Of a DNA stretch of 64,000 nt, positions 38,580-47,536 are shown in pieces. Positions within the stretch are counted from its first letter, which is position 1, and each line of letters opens with the position of its first letter. Source of the DNA: Brevundimonas sp. UBA7506 (GTDB lineage Bacteria; Pseudomonadota; Alphaproteobacteria; Caulobacterales; Caulobacteraceae); contig NZ_DLNQ01000015.1 in assembly GCF_002479495.1 (NCBI RefSeq), positions 137,476 to 201,475 of the forward strand, read 5' to 3'. The notes below the pieces were generated by a model. The model was not told the origin of the DNA. It was given only the letters and a program-made list of their open reading frames with translations, and ran no database searches. The position numbers were made by a program, and so were the translations under genes.

Positions 38580-40180
38580 TTCAGCAGCCGGGTCAGCAAG
38601 GCCGCGGTCGAGGGGTCGAGCTCGGGCGAGGGGGACCCCGCCGCCACGTCCTTCAGCACCGCCTTGGCCAGAACCTTGCCCAGTTCGACGCCCCACTGGT
38701 CGAAGCTGTTGATGTCCCAGATCACCCCCTCGACGAAGGTCTTGTGCTCGTAAAGCGCGATCAGGGCGCCCAGGGTCTGGGGCGTCAGGCGGTCCATCAG
38801 GACGGCGGTCGAGGGCCGGTTGCCGGGGAAGGTCTTGTGCGGGGCCAGGCGGTCGGCCTCGGCTTCGGATGCGCCCGAGGCGATCAGTTCGGCGCGGGCC
38901 TGGGTCTCGGTCTTGCCCTGCATCAGGGCCTGGCCCTGGGCCAGGGCGTTGGCCCAGAGCGGGGCCTCCGAGGTCATTCCGTCGGTCGAGGTGACGATGA
39001 CGAACTCGGCCGGGACCACCTGCGGCCCCTGATGGATCTGCTGGAAGAAGGCGTGCTGGCCGTTGGTGCCCGGCTCGCCGAAGACGACGGGGCAGGTCTG
39101 GCGGCCGACAGGCGAGCCGTCGCGGCGCACCCGCTTGCCGTTCGACTCCATCTCCAGCTGCTGCAGGAAGGCCGGCAGGCGGCGCAGGCCGTGGGCGTAG
39201 GGGGCCACAGTGCGCGCAGGCCGGTGCAGGCCGTCGACATTGTAGATCTGGGCCAGGGCCAGCAGGACCGGGGCGTTGGCCTCCAACGGCGCCTCGAGGA
39301 AGTGCCGGTCCAGTGCGGCGGCGCCGTCGAGGAAGCCCTGGAAGACGTCCCAGCCCAGACCGATGACGCACGACAGGCTGACCGCCGACCACAGGGAATA
39401 GCGGCCGCCGACCCAGTCCCGGAAGGCGAAGGTGCGGCCGCAACCGAAGGCGGCGGCCTTTTCCGGGGCGGCGGTGACGCCGATGAAATGCCTGTCCATG
39501 CCCTCGGCGGGCAGGGCGGCGGCCAGCCAGGCACGGGCGACCTCGGCGTTGGCCAGGGTCTCCTGGGTGGTGAAGGTCTTGGAGACGACCACGACCAGGG
39601 TCGAGGCCGGGTCCAGCCCGGTCAGGGCCTCGGCCATGTCGCGCGAGTCGACGTTGGCGACGAAACGCACCTCGATGGCCGGATCGAGCGGGCGCAGGGC
39701 GTCCCAGATCAGGCGCGGCCCCAGGTCCGAGCCGCCGATCCCGATATGGACCACGGCCTTGAAGGGGCGGCCGGCGGCGCCCGTCTCGATGCCGGACCGG
39801 ACGGCGTGGGCGTAGTCGCGCATCTGGCCGCGCACGGCGTCCACCTCGGCCGAGACCGGCTCGCCCAGGGCGTGGAAGGCCGCCCCGACGGGCGCGCGCA
39901 GGGCGGGGTGCAGGACCGCGCGCCCCTCGGTGAAGTTGATGGCCTCGCCGCCGAACATCTCGCCACGGGCCGAAGGGACCTGCGCGGCGCGGGCCAGGGC
40001 CAAGGCGGCGTCGAAGCCCGCGCGGGTCCAGCTCTGCTTGGACAGGTCGAGATGCAGGCCGGCGGCGTCCACGGTCAGCCGCGACAGGCGGGCGGGGTCG
40101 GCGGCGAACTGATCACTGATGCGGGCGTCGGCGTCGCGGCGCGCCACGGCTTCCAGTTCGGTCCAGGCGGCGTGCGGCAT
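38576..40180 (-). CDS. pgi: Glucose-6-phosphate isomerase
   Basis: Pgi interconverts glucose-6-phosphate and fructose-6-phosphate in the cytoplasm. The 534-residue product has the signature VHIGIGGSDLGPRLIWDAL near residue 145, VVVVSKTFTTQETL near 195, and the late active-site region GQHAFFQQIHQG (about 368-379). ATG 40180 begins MPHAAWTELE; a longer open frame to 40228 lacks family support. The stop overlaps the DUF4260 start. Confidence 0.97.
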   Translation of the reverse strand: MPHAAWTELEAVARRDADARISDQFAADPARLSRLTVDAAGLHLDLSKQSWTRAGFDAALALARAAQVPSARGEMFGGEAINFTEGRAVLHPALRAPVGAAFHALGEPVSAEVDAVRGQMRDYAHAVRSGIETGAAGRPFKAVVHIGIGGSDLGPRLIWDALRPLDPAIEVRFVANVDSRDMAEALTGLDPASTLVVVVSKTFTTQETLANAEVARAWLAAALPAEGMDRHFIGVTAAPEKAAAFGCGRTFAFRDWVGGRYSLWSAVSLSCVIGLGWDVFQGFLDGAAALDRHFLEAPLEANAPVLLALAQIYNVDGLHRPARTVAPYAHGLRRLPAFLQQLEMESNGKRVRRDGSPVGRQTCPVVFGEPGTNGQHAFFQQIHQGPQVVPAEFVIVTSTDGMTSEAPLWANALAQGQALMQGKTETQARAELIASGASEAEADRLAPHKTFPGNRPSTAVLMDRLTPQTLGALIALYEHKTFVEGVIWDINSFDQWGVELGKVLAKAVLKDVAAGSPSPELDPSTAALLTRLLK

Positions 40181-40335
40181 CGACGGCTCCCCCCATCGCC
40201 GTCCCGTGGTCTGGTACGGCGTTTGCAAGTCTTTGTTTATGGCTCAGGCCTAGAAGAGTTCAATCAATGGCCCGGTCAACATGGGTTTCCGTGTGGAAAT
40301 TCTCTCGACCCGGCCGCCAGTGAGAAGGGATGCCC

Positions 40336-40812
40336 ATGTCCTGCGGACTGATCCTCGCCGCCGTGCTGATGCTCAGCGATCCGTCCGTGGCTGAAGCCGC
40401 GGCCCAGCCGCCTGTCGCCGCGGACGCGCCGGTTTCGGTGGCGCACGAGCCCCTGTTCGCCGATCTGGTCACGCGCTCGGGGTCGCTGAAAGCCATCGTC
40501 GACGGCTGGATCGCCTCCGGCGAGGCTGACGGTCAGGGCTTCTTCGCCGGCGCCGCCTTCACCGGCTTCAAGGCGCAGACGGTCGAACTGGCCGAGCGCG
40601 ACATGCAGGGCCATCTGGTGCTGAAAGACCGCGGCACGGACAATGATCTGAAATGCATCCTGCGCGGCATCTCGGAAGACATGCCCAAGAAGGTCGCCGC
40701 CCTTGAGGCCGCCCCCAACCCCGCCGAGCGCAAGGTCGCGCTGGAGGAACTGGCCTATCTGTTGAACGACAACGTCGAGGTCATCACCTCGCCGCCTAGA
40801 CCGGCTGTCTGA
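40336..40812 (+). CDS. Hypothetical exported protein
   Basis: The 158-residue product begins with a signal-like segment (MSCGLILAAVLMLSDPSVA) and continues with a mostly helical soluble region: LFADLVTRSGSLKAIVDGW, then FTGFKAQTVELAERDM and CILRGISEDMPKKVAALEA. No family was recognised. ATG 40336 is preferred to ATG 40330 because the ribosome-binding site GAAGGG (40325-40329) is then properly spaced. The stop codon lies in the loop of a long inverted repeat (40794-40830), followed by a terminator-like hairpin. Confidence 0.6.
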   Translation: MSCGLILAAVLMLSDPSVAEAAAQPPVAADAPVSVAHEPLFADLVTRSGSLKAIVDGWIASGEADGQGFFAGAAFTGFKAQTVELAERDMQGHLVLKDRGTDNDLKCILRGISEDMPKKVAALEAAPNPAERKVALEELAYLLNDNVEVITSPPRPAV

Positions 40813-40830
40813 AAGACAGCAGGTCTAGGC
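40794..40830. repeat. Long inverted repeat containing a stop codon
   Basis: GCCTAGACC and GCTGTC face GACAGC and GGTCTAGGC, giving a 15-base-pair stem with one mismatch and a five-base loop, TGAAA. The loop begins with the TGA stop of the gene at 40336. Confidence 0.65.
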
Positions 40831-40838
40831 ATTAGTTC

Positions 40839-40876
40839 TGGGGCTATCGCCCTTCGGGCTACTTGAGCCCCATTTT
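40839..40876 (+). terminator. Terminator-like hairpin
   Basis: TGGGGCT (40839-40845) pairs with AGCCCCA (40866-40872) around an inner GCCC-TTC-GGGC hairpin and is followed by TTTT. Confidence 0.65.
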
Positions 40877-40919
40877 GAAATCCCGCTTCGCAGAGGGGGC
40901 GGGGTCTGAGTAACCTTCC

Positions 40920-41588
40920 TCAGCTTGCGACCGTCTCCGGATACTTGATCGCGCAGCCGTAGGGCTGGGCGAAGGCGGCTTGAACGGGACGGCCGGCCTT
41001 GGCGTCGGCCAGGGCGGCGCGGACGAAGTTGTTCGCGCCTTCCAGATCCTCGACCTTGTTGGTCGGCCGGTCGTCGATGCCGCCGACGAAGATCAGCCGG
41101 CCTTCGGGATCGATGATGCGCATGTCCGGCGTGGTCTTGGCGTCATAGCGCTTGCCCACCTCGCCGGTCGGATCCAGCAGCAGATGGGTGAAGGCGGCCT
41201 TGTGCTTGGCCTTCCAGGCCTTCGCCTCTTCGCCCTCGACGAAGCCCTGGGTTCCGGGAGCGGAGGAGATGATGGTCAGCCAGACCACGCCGTCGGCGGT
41301 CGCATCGCGCTGTAGGGCCTGCATGGCGCCGCTGTAGTGCTTCTTCACGAAGGGGCAGCCCTCGTTGGTCCATTCCAGCACCACCGTCTTGCCCTTGAAG
41401 TCGGCCAGCGAACGCTGAACGCCCTCGGCGTCGATCAGGGTGAAGGCCGGGGCCATGTCGCCCGGCCCAGCGACGGCGGCGGTTTCGGTTGCGGCGGGCG
41501 CGGCCTTGTCGGGCTCGGCGGCGGGCTGCTGCTGGCAGGCGGCGAGCAGGAGAAGCGAGGCGGAAGCGACGGTCAGAATACGGATCAT
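40920..41588 (-). CDS. Redoxin/TlpA-like lipoprotein
   Basis: The 222-residue product has a lipoprotein signal with lipobox LAAC (Cys18), an Ala/Pro-rich linker, and a thioredoxin-fold domain starting near residue 44. The active region reads NEGCPFVKKHY, a single-Cys form seen in a group of AhpC/TSA-related redoxins, and the C-terminal GCAIKYPE is also typical of that group. It should be anchored in the envelope. It follows the dsbD-like gene by 23 bases on the same strand, so the two may act together in periplasmic thiol chemistry. Confidence 0.82.
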   Translation of the reverse strand: MIRILTVASASLLLLAACQQQPAAEPDKAAPAATETAAVAGPGDMAPAFTLIDAEGVQRSLADFKGKTVVLEWTNEGCPFVKKHYSGAMQALQRDATADGVVWLTIISSAPGTQGFVEGEEAKAWKAKHKAAFTHLLLDPTGEVGKRYDAKTTPDMRIIDPEGRLIFVGGIDDRPTNKVEDLEGANNFVRAALADAKAGRPVQAAFAQPYGCAIKYPETVAS

Positions 41589-41611
41589 CGGATGGTCTCC
41601 TTCAGTGAATG

Positions 41612-43792
41612 TCAGCGGGCGGCGTCTTTCAGAGCGTCGACGACGGTCCCCTCGGTCAGGAGCTGCGGCAGGATGCGCGGCCCGGTTCGGCCCGGCGCAT
41701 AGAGCAGATAGAGCGGCACCCCCGAGCGGCCGTGACGTTGCAGCTCGGCGGTGATGGCGTCGTCGCGACGGGTCCAGTCGCCGACCAGATAGACCGCGTT
41801 CGCCGCCTGCATCGCCTCGGCGGTGCGGGGCGAGGACAGGGCCGCGCCCTCGTTGATCTTGCAGGTGACGCACCAGTCGGCGGTGAAGTTGACCAGAACC
41901 GGGCGGCCTTCGGCCAGGGCGGCTTGCACGGCCTGTTCCGACCAGGGCTGCGACGGCAGATGGGCGGAGGAGGCCGCGCCGTCGGTCGAGGCCGGCGCGG
42001 CGCGGGCGGCCAGAACGCCAAGGCCAAGGGCGGCGAGCAGGGACAGGGCGGCGGCGATGGCGGCGAGGCGGCCCTTGCCGGGCGCGGCCTGCGAACGGCC
42101 CCAGAGCCACAGGGCCAGGGCCAGCATCAGGCCCGCGCCGAACAGCAAGGCGAGCGCGTCAGACGTCTGGCGGCCATAGACCCAGGCCAGCCACAGGGCG
42201 GCGCCGTACATGGGGAAGGCCAGGAGGTTCCGAAGCGTCTCCATCCACGGACCGGGTCTGGGCAGGCGCGACAGAAGACGCGGGCTGAGGCTGATCAGGA
42301 CATAGGGCAGGGCCAGGCCTAGGCCGAGCATCAGGAAGACCGCGAGCGCCATCGGCCAGGGCATCAGCAGGGCGGCGCCCAGGGCGAAGGCCATGAAGGG
42401 GGCGGTGCAGGGGGCGGCCACAACCACGGCCAGAACGCCGGTGAAGAAGGCGCCGGCGGCGCCCGGCAGGCGGGCCAGCGGACCGTGCCCCGCGCCTTGC
42501 AGGCCCGCGCCGATGTGGAAGACGCCCGACAGGTTCAGGGCCACGGCCAGCATCAGCAGGGCCAGGGCGGCGACCACGCCCGGCGATTGCAGCTGGAAGC
42601 CCCAGCCGAGCGCTTGGCCGCCCGCGCGCAGGGCCAGAAGGACCCCGGCCAGGATCAGGAAGGTGGCCAGCACGCCGGCGAGGAAGGCCAGGCCGTCGCG
42701 GCGGGCCTCGGCCGGTTCGTGGGCTGAACGGCTGAGCGCCGCCGCCTTCATCGCCAGGATGGGGAAGACGCAGGGCATGAGGTTGAGGATCAGTCCGCCC
42801 AGAAGGGCGAAGAGGGCGGCCTGAAGGAAGGCGACCGGCGCCGTGGACGAGGCGGAGGCTTGCGCCGCTTCGCCGTCGCCGAGCGCGCCCTCGCCCGAGG
42901 CGCCGGGCAGGACGGCGCCCTGTTCCGCCGAAATCTCCCAGGCGCCGAGATCGGTCGACAGGACCCCCGCCAGCGGCGGCTTCAGACCGTTGGCGGCGAG
43001 GCCGCGTCCGGGGGCGAGGGTCAGGGTCAGGCCCTGTGCGCCGCGCTGGCCGGTCTGGGCGGCGGCGTGGTCGATGATCCCGCCCTCGAAAGGGAAGAAA
43101 TAGGCCCATTTCGGCGTGGCGCCCGCCAGCGGCCCGCCGACGGCGCTGAGGGTCAGCCGGCCGTCGGCGAAGGCGGCGCGGGCCTCGATCCCGGCGGGAC
43201 GGGGGGCCGAGGCGACCACGGCCTGAATGGCCTGGCCGTAGCGCGGGTCCAGCGGGGCCGCGCTGTCGCGCACCGGCAGGCTGAGGGCCAGATCGAGGTC
43301 CTCGGGCACGCACATCTCGTCGCTGCAGACGTAGAAGTGGGCGGCGACGCGCAAGGACAGCGTCTGGCCCGGCTGCATCGAGCCGGGAATCTGAAGCGAA
43401 ACGGGCAGGAGGACCGCGTCCGAATAGCCGTAGTTCATCAGGCTCTGCAGCCGCTGGCGCTCGGGCAGGGGCCAGAGGATGTCGCCGGGGATGACGCCGT
43501 CGGGCAGGTTCCAGCTGAGCGTCGTCGGGCCGCCGGAATCCCCCTGATTGCGCCAGTAGGTATGCCAGCCCGGCTTGATCTTCTGACGCACGGCGACGAT
43601 CGCCGTCGCGCCGGGCGTGGCCCAGGCGCTCATGGGGACCAGCTCGGCCTCGATCCTTTCGGTGCGCTGCGTCCCGGAAGCCATGGTGGCGGCCCCGGCC
43701 TTCAACGCCTGCTCCAGCGCCGTCTGAGCCGGGGCGGCGACGGCGGCGGCGGTGAAGGTCAGCCAGACGAGAAGGGCGGCGAGAAGACGCAA
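41612..43792 (-). CDS. DsbD/ScsB-type thiol:disulfide interchange protein
   Basis: DsbD-like proteins carry reducing power from cytoplasmic thioredoxin to periplasmic partners. The 726-residue product has a signal peptide (residues 1-19), a periplasmic N-terminal domain with the Cys pair CSDEMC (about 154-159), and a membrane domain of about eight segments. Its conserved cysteines are in LNLMPCVFP and AAPCTAPFM. A C-terminal thioredoxin-like domain has WCVTC. The large N-terminal domain resembles the ScsB group more than E. coli DsbD. It is followed by the redoxin lipoprotein gene. Confidence 0.88.
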   Translation of the reverse strand: MRLLAALLVWLTFTAAAVAAPAQTALEQALKAGAATMASGTQRTERIEAELVPMSAWATPGATAIVAVRQKIKPGWHTYWRNQGDSGGPTTLSWNLPDGVIPGDILWPLPERQRLQSLMNYGYSDAVLLPVSLQIPGSMQPGQTLSLRVAAHFYVCSDEMCVPEDLDLALSLPVRDSAAPLDPRYGQAIQAVVASAPRPAGIEARAAFADGRLTLSAVGGPLAGATPKWAYFFPFEGGIIDHAAAQTGQRGAQGLTLTLAPGRGLAANGLKPPLAGVLSTDLGAWEISAEQGAVLPGASGEGALGDGEAAQASASSTAPVAFLQAALFALLGGLILNLMPCVFPILAMKAAALSRSAHEPAEARRDGLAFLAGVLATFLILAGVLLALRAGGQALGWGFQLQSPGVVAALALLMLAVALNLSGVFHIGAGLQGAGHGPLARLPGAAGAFFTGVLAVVVAAPCTAPFMAFALGAALLMPWPMALAVFLMLGLGLALPYVLISLSPRLLSRLPRPGPWMETLRNLLAFPMYGAALWLAWVYGRQTSDALALLFGAGLMLALALWLWGRSQAAPGKGRLAAIAAALSLLAALGLGVLAARAAPASTDGAASSAHLPSQPWSEQAVQAALAEGRPVLVNFTADWCVTCKINEGAALSSPRTAEAMQAANAVYLVGDWTRRDDAITAELQRHGRSGVPLYLLYAPGRTGPRILPQLLTEGTVVDALKDAAR

Positions 43793-43913
43793 GGGGCGAC
43801 ACCGGGCGACGAAGAACAGGCGGCGACCTTAACCGCCGAACCGCCCGACAGCCACCGTGCCGCGCCGCAAGAAGAGGGACGCGCTGACGCAGCCTCGCGA
43901 AAGCCCTGGACGC

Positions 43914-44375
43914 CTAGCGCCGCGGCTGGGCCTGGATCAGCACCTCGGTGCGGCGGCGCAGGGGGTCGTTGACGCCGTTGACCACCGCGCCCTCGGCGCC
44001 GGCGGCGGCGATCTCGAAGGCGGGGGCGGGCAGGCCGGCGACGGCCAGGGCCTCGGCCACCGAACGGGCGCGGCGCTCGGACAGCGACTGGTTGGAGGCG
44101 GGGGTGCCGGTGCGGGCGTCGGCCAGACCCAGAACCTGGACCTTGGTCACGTCGCAGCCCTGAAGCTGGGTGGCCGTCAGGCTGATGGCCTCGCGTGCGG
44201 CGGTGGTGAGACGGGCCTGGTCCTGATCGAAATAGACTTCGAACCGCTTGGCGCCGCAGGCGGCGGGATTGCTGACCAGATCGCTGCGCTTCTTGAAGAC
44301 GCCGGGCGTGGAACAGCCCGCCAGCAACGCCAGGGTCAGTCCAGCCGCGATGATCGGGAGGATCGGTTTCATCAT
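43914..44375 (-). CDS. OmpA-family lipoprotein
   Basis: The 153-residue product has a lipobox, LLAGC (Cys21), and a C-terminal OmpA domain, with FEVYFDQDQARL (about 47-58), the peptidoglycan-binding style SLSERRARSVAEAL (about 105-118) and a late DPLRRRTEVLI. It probably links the outer membrane to peptidoglycan, in the manner of Pal. It is too short and divergent to be the main Pal. ATG 44375 and the next codon ATG are both possible starts. Confidence 0.85.
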   Translation of the reverse strand: MMKPILPIIAAGLTLALLAGCSTPGVFKKRSDLVSNPAACGAKRFEVYFDQDQARLTTAAREAISLTATQLQGCDVTKVQVLGLADARTGTPASNQSLSERRARSVAEALAVAGLPAPAFEIAAAGAEGAVVNGVNDPLRRRTEVLIQAQPRR

Positions 44376-44427
44376 TCAGCCCCTCGACAAGGCGCCCAGC
44401 CCCGGGCGCGCACATTTCACGTCAGCA

Positions 44428-44460
44428 AAAAGGGCGGCCCGCACCAACGGACCGCCCCTT
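44428..44460 (-). terminator. Rho-independent terminator after the glycine-zipper lipoprotein gene
   Basis: On the minus strand GGGCGGTCC faces GGGCCGCCC with one mismatched step, followed by TTTTT. It lies 38 bases after the stop at 44499. Confidence 0.65.
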
Positions 44461-44498
44461 GAACCTGACCCGAAAAACCGTCGGGCGCCAGTGTCGTC

Positions 44499-44846
44499 TT
44501 AGTAGCGACGCTGGCCGTTTTCCCAGTAGCATTCGGTCTGGCGGTTATCGTAGCAGTAGTAATAACGGCCCTGGTTGTCGCGATAGCGCTGCTGGTTGTT
44601 GCGGTCCTGGCTGGAGCCGCGGATGGCGCCGGCCGCGCCGCCGGCGAGGGCGCCGATGGCCGCGCCGGTGGCTGCGTTGCCGCCGCCGACGTTGTTGCCG
44701 ATGATGGCGCCGGCGACGGCGCCGATGCCGGCTCCGATCGCGCCTTGACGCACGGTTTCGTTGCTGCCGCCGCCGTAATACGGGTCGCTGGCGCAGGCGG
44801 TGACCAGGAGGCCGGCGCCGGCGATGGCGATGATCGCCTTGTTCAT
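44499..44846 (-). CDS. Glycine-zipper lipoprotein
   Basis: The 115-residue protein has a lipobox, VTACA (Cys18), then a glycine-zipper region, GAIGAGIGAVAGAIIG (about 35-50) and GAAIGALAGGAAGAI (about 60-74), and a Tyr/Gln/Arg-rich tail with two Cys. It resembles envelope-stress lipoproteins of the 17 kDa surface antigen type. ATG 44846 was chosen because it places the lipobox correctly. A related plan is seen at 37226. Confidence 0.75.
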   Translation of the reverse strand: MNKAIIAIAGAGLLVTACASDPYYGGGSNETVRQGAIGAGIGAVAGAIIGNNVGGGNAATGAAIGALAGGAAGAIRGSSQDRNNQQRYRDNQGRYYYCYDNRQTECYWENGQRRY

Positions 44847-45000
44847 GGATCTGTCCTTCATGCCAAGGGGGCTCCCCTGAAGCCTGAAGAACGCAGGTGA
44901 AACGGGGCGGTTCCGGGGCGACGGCGACAAGCTTCACATTATTTTGTTCGCCGTCTGCGGTTTGGCGGAACCGGGCCGGGAAACGAGGCGTTCGCCGACC

Positions 45001-45945
45001 ATGATCGACGTTTCCTCTGAAACCGGCGTGCCGGTAGATGCGCCCGAGACGCCCCGTCTTACGCCTCATGTCCCGATGAAGAGGGTGACCATACTGGTCA
45101 ATCCCCTGTCCGGCGGGGTCGGACCGCAAGCCGCGGACGAAGCCGAGGCTATTCTGTCGGTCTATGATTTCGAGGCGACCGTGGTCGTTCTGGAAGGCGC
45201 CCGGATCCCTGACCAGATCGCCGCGGCGCTGGAGGCCCGACCCGACGTCCTGTTCGTCCTGGCCGGAGACGGCACGGCGCGCTCGGTGGCGACGCGGGCC
45301 GGGGCCAAGGGGCCGCTGGTGGCGCCCCTGCCGGGCGGGACGATGAACATGCTGCCCAAGGCGCTATACGGCACGGGCGACTGGAAGCTGGCCCTGCGAC
45401 GCGCGCTGGAGGAGGGCGCCCCCCTGGCGGTCTCCGGCGGGGTGGTGGAGGGCGAGGCCTTTTACTGCGCGGCCATTCTGGGGGCGCCGGCCCTGTGGGC
45501 GCCCGCGCGCGAGGCGATCCGGACCGGCAAGCTGAAACAGGCCTGGATGCACGGGCGTCGGGCGCTGAAGCGCGCCTTCAGCGGCCATATCCGTTTCAGC
45601 CTTGACGGCGGCGCCCGGCGTCGGGCCGAGGCCCTGGTTCTGATCAGCCCGATGATCTCCAAGGCCATGGACGAGCCGGTGGGGCTGGAGGCGGCGGCGA
45701 TGACCACCTCCGACGCGGCCCAGGCTTTCGGCCTGGCGGCGCGAGCCCTGTTCGACGACTGGCGCCATGATCCCAACGTAACGACCCAGCCGGCGCGTCG
45801 GATCAGCGTTGCGGCGCGTTCGAAGATTCCGGCGGTGATCGACGGCGAACCCATGCTGCTGGGCCGCGACGCCAGCATCAGCTTCCTGCCGCGAGCCTTC
45901 ATGGCCCTGGCGCCTCGACCCCCGGCGGCCGAGGACAGCGTCTGA
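45001..45945 (+). CDS. LCB5/diacylglycerol-kinase-family lipid kinase
   Basis: The 314-residue protein has the DAG-kinase catalytic pattern. RVTILVNPLSGG (about 24-35) is followed by FVLAGDGTARSVA (about 86-98) with the nucleotide-binding GDGT, and PLPGGTMNMLPKALYG (about 110-125). A kinase acting on diacylglycerol or a sphingoid lipid is expected; which one is unknown. Caulobacter uses an LCB5-like ceramide kinase (CpgB) to make an anionic sphingolipid, so a similar role is possible. The stop overlaps the next start as TGATG. Confidence 0.82.
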   Translation: MIDVSSETGVPVDAPETPRLTPHVPMKRVTILVNPLSGGVGPQAADEAEAILSVYDFEATVVVLEGARIPDQIAAALEARPDVLFVLAGDGTARSVATRAGAKGPLVAPLPGGTMNMLPKALYGTGDWKLALRRALEEGAPLAVSGGVVEGEAFYCAAILGAPALWAPAREAIRTGKLKQAWMHGRRALKRAFSGHIRFSLDGGARRRAEALVLISPMISKAMDEPVGLEAAAMTTSDAAQAFGLAARALFDDWRHDPNVTTQPARRISVAARSKIPAVIDGEPMLLGRDASISFLPRAFMALAPRPPAAEDSV

Positions 45946-46796
45946 TGGGGCGGGTCCTGCAGTTCTCGGACGTGCATTTCGGTTGCGAGCATCAACACGC
46001 CGTCGCCGCCGCCCTGGAGTATGCGCACGCCACGCCCCACGACCTGGTCCTAATCACCGGGGACATCACCCAGCGCGGGCTGCCGGCCGAGTTCGCGGCG
46101 GCGGGCGACTGGGTGCGGGCCATGCCCCAGCCGGTCTTCGTCACCGTGGGCAATCACGACGTGCCCTACTGGGACGTGATGGCGCGGTTGTTCTGGCCGT
46201 GGCGAGCGTTCGAGAGGGCGACCGGCCATCCGGCCCATGATCACGAGTTCAAGAGTCCTGATCTGATGGTGCGCGGCGTGACCACGGCGCGCGGCTGGCA
46301 GGCCCGGCCCAACTGGTCCAAGGGCGTCATCGACCTGGACCAGACGCGTCGGGCGGCCGAGGCCCTGCGCCACGCCCCGATCGGGGCGCTGCGGATCCTC
46401 GCCTGTCACCATCCCCTGATCGAGATGATCGGCGCGCCGATGACCGGTGAGGTCAAGCGCGGCGACAAGGCGGCGCTGATCTTCGCCGAGGCGGGGGTGG
46501 ACCTGATCGCCACGGGCCATGTCCATGTGCCGTTCGCTCTCGGCATCGATCTGTCGGATCGCTGTTCCTACGCCATCGGCTGCGGGACCCTGTCGCATCG
46601 CGAACGCGGGGCGCCGCCCAGCTTCAACCGGATCGAGTGGGACGCGAAGGAGATCGTGGTCACGGCTGTGGTCTGGACCGGCAAGCGGTTCGAGGATCAT
46701 CAGACCTGGCGTCTGCCGCGCCGTCAGGACACGCGTCGGGTCGAGACCGCGCCCGATCCGGCGACGCCCGGCGAAATGGAAGCCGCCGCTCTTTGA
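45945..46796 (+). CDS. Calcineurin-like metallophosphoesterase
   Basis: The 283-residue protein has the full set of metal-binding motifs of the family: FSDVHFG (7-13), GDITQRG (about 39), VGNHDVPYWD (about 67), CHHPL (about 151) and GHVHVPF (about 190). Two metal ions would be bound. The substrate is unknown. Translational coupling with the lipid kinase suggests a phospholipid or lipid-phosphate substrate. Confidence 0.88.
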   Translation: MGRVLQFSDVHFGCEHQHAVAAALEYAHATPHDLVLITGDITQRGLPAEFAAAGDWVRAMPQPVFVTVGNHDVPYWDVMARLFWPWRAFERATGHPAHDHEFKSPDLMVRGVTTARGWQARPNWSKGVIDLDQTRRAAEALRHAPIGALRILACHHPLIEMIGAPMTGEVKRGDKAALIFAEAGVDLIATGHVHVPFALGIDLSDRCSYAIGCGTLSHRERGAPPSFNRIEWDAKEIVVTAVVWTGKRFEDHQTWRLPRRQDTRRVETAPDPATPGEMEAAAL

Positions 46797-46810
46797 GACA
46801 GATACGAAAA

Positions 46811-46844
46811 GGCCCCGACGGATCGTCGGGGCCTCTTGTTTTTT
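46811..46844 (+). terminator. Rho-independent terminator after the phosphoesterase gene
   Basis: GGCCCCGACG pairs with CGTCGGGGCC, followed by TCTTGTTTTTT. Confidence 0.85.
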
Positions 46845-46860
46845 CACGTGAAACGCGACG

Positions 46861-47037
46861 TCAGATGCGCGGGCCGCGTCCGCGCATGCCGCCCACCACC
46901 AGCGAGACCACGAACAGGATCACGGCGATGATGGCGATGAATTTGGCGATCTCGAACGACATGCCCGAGATTCCGCCGAAGCCGAGAACAGCAGCGACCA
47001 GGGCGATGATGAAGAAAATGATGGCCCAGCGAAGCAT
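46861..47037 (-). CDS. DUF1328 small membrane protein
   Basis: The 58-residue protein has two hydrophobic segments (about 3-22 and 31-49), beginning [20 protein letters not shown] and continuing [13 protein letters not shown], which is the DUF1328/YtjA signature. These small membrane proteins are often stress-induced; their function is unknown. ATG 47037 has GGAGGG about 10 bases upstream. Confidence 0.88.
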   Translation of the reverse strand: MLRWAIIFFIIALVAAVLGFGGISGMSFEIAKFIAIIAVILFVVSLVVGGMRGRGPRI

Positions 47038-47143
47038 GGACGACCCTCCGAAACAGTGTTGAAGAGAGCAAAACCGTCGACCCCTCCCGTCGACCGTTCC
47101 GCCTGACTTCACAACGCCTCGGAGGCTTGGCCGTTCCGATCTT

Positions 47144-47536
47144 TTATCGGCGCCGCGGCCGGCTTTTTTCAGTAAAGGCCGCCGCCACCATGGTGGCCAG
47201 GGCCGGGTTGCGCAGGAAGATGAAGCCGCCGGCCAAGGCCGCGGCTACGCCCAGAATGGGCCGTTCCTGGAACAGGTGGAAGGCGCGCACGCCCAGACTC
47301 TCGGGCTCCTGTTCCTCTTCATCGTCCTCGCCTTGTGCGCGGCGCACGAAGACCAGGGCGATGATCAGGGCGATGACCGCGAACAGAGCCGAGGTGATGG
47401 CCGCCGCCGCCAGAGGCACGACGACCAGCGCCAGCAGATAATAGACCGTGGCGCCCAGGGCGACCATGGCCACGAAGCCCGCGCCGGCGGCGACAAAGGT
47501 CGCCACCGCGCGGTTGATCAGCCCCCGCCCGATCAT
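47144..47536 (-). CDS. YqjE-like phage-holin-family membrane protein
   Basis: The 130-residue protein has two long hydrophobic segments (about 12-36 and 40-64), an acidic stretch (about 68-78, [11 protein letters not shown]) and a third segment near the C-terminus. This layout matches the holin-like Holin_3_6 family that includes YqjE. Its start overlaps the stop of the upstream DUF883 gene, as yqjE follows yqjD in E. coli. It is unlikely to be a phage gene, since no other phage gene is near. Confidence 0.65.
   Translation of the reverse strand: MIGRGLINRAVATFVAAGAGFVAMVALGATVYYLLALVVVPLAAAAITSALFAVIALIIALVFVRRAQGEDDEEEQEPESLGVRAFHLFQERPILGVAAALAGGFIFLRNPALATMVAAAFTEKSRPRRR

Noticed and set aside
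47144..47536. Phage holin as a sign of prophage
   Set aside because: No other phage gene is near, and the pairing with DUF883 fits the chromosomal yqjD-yqjE arrangement.
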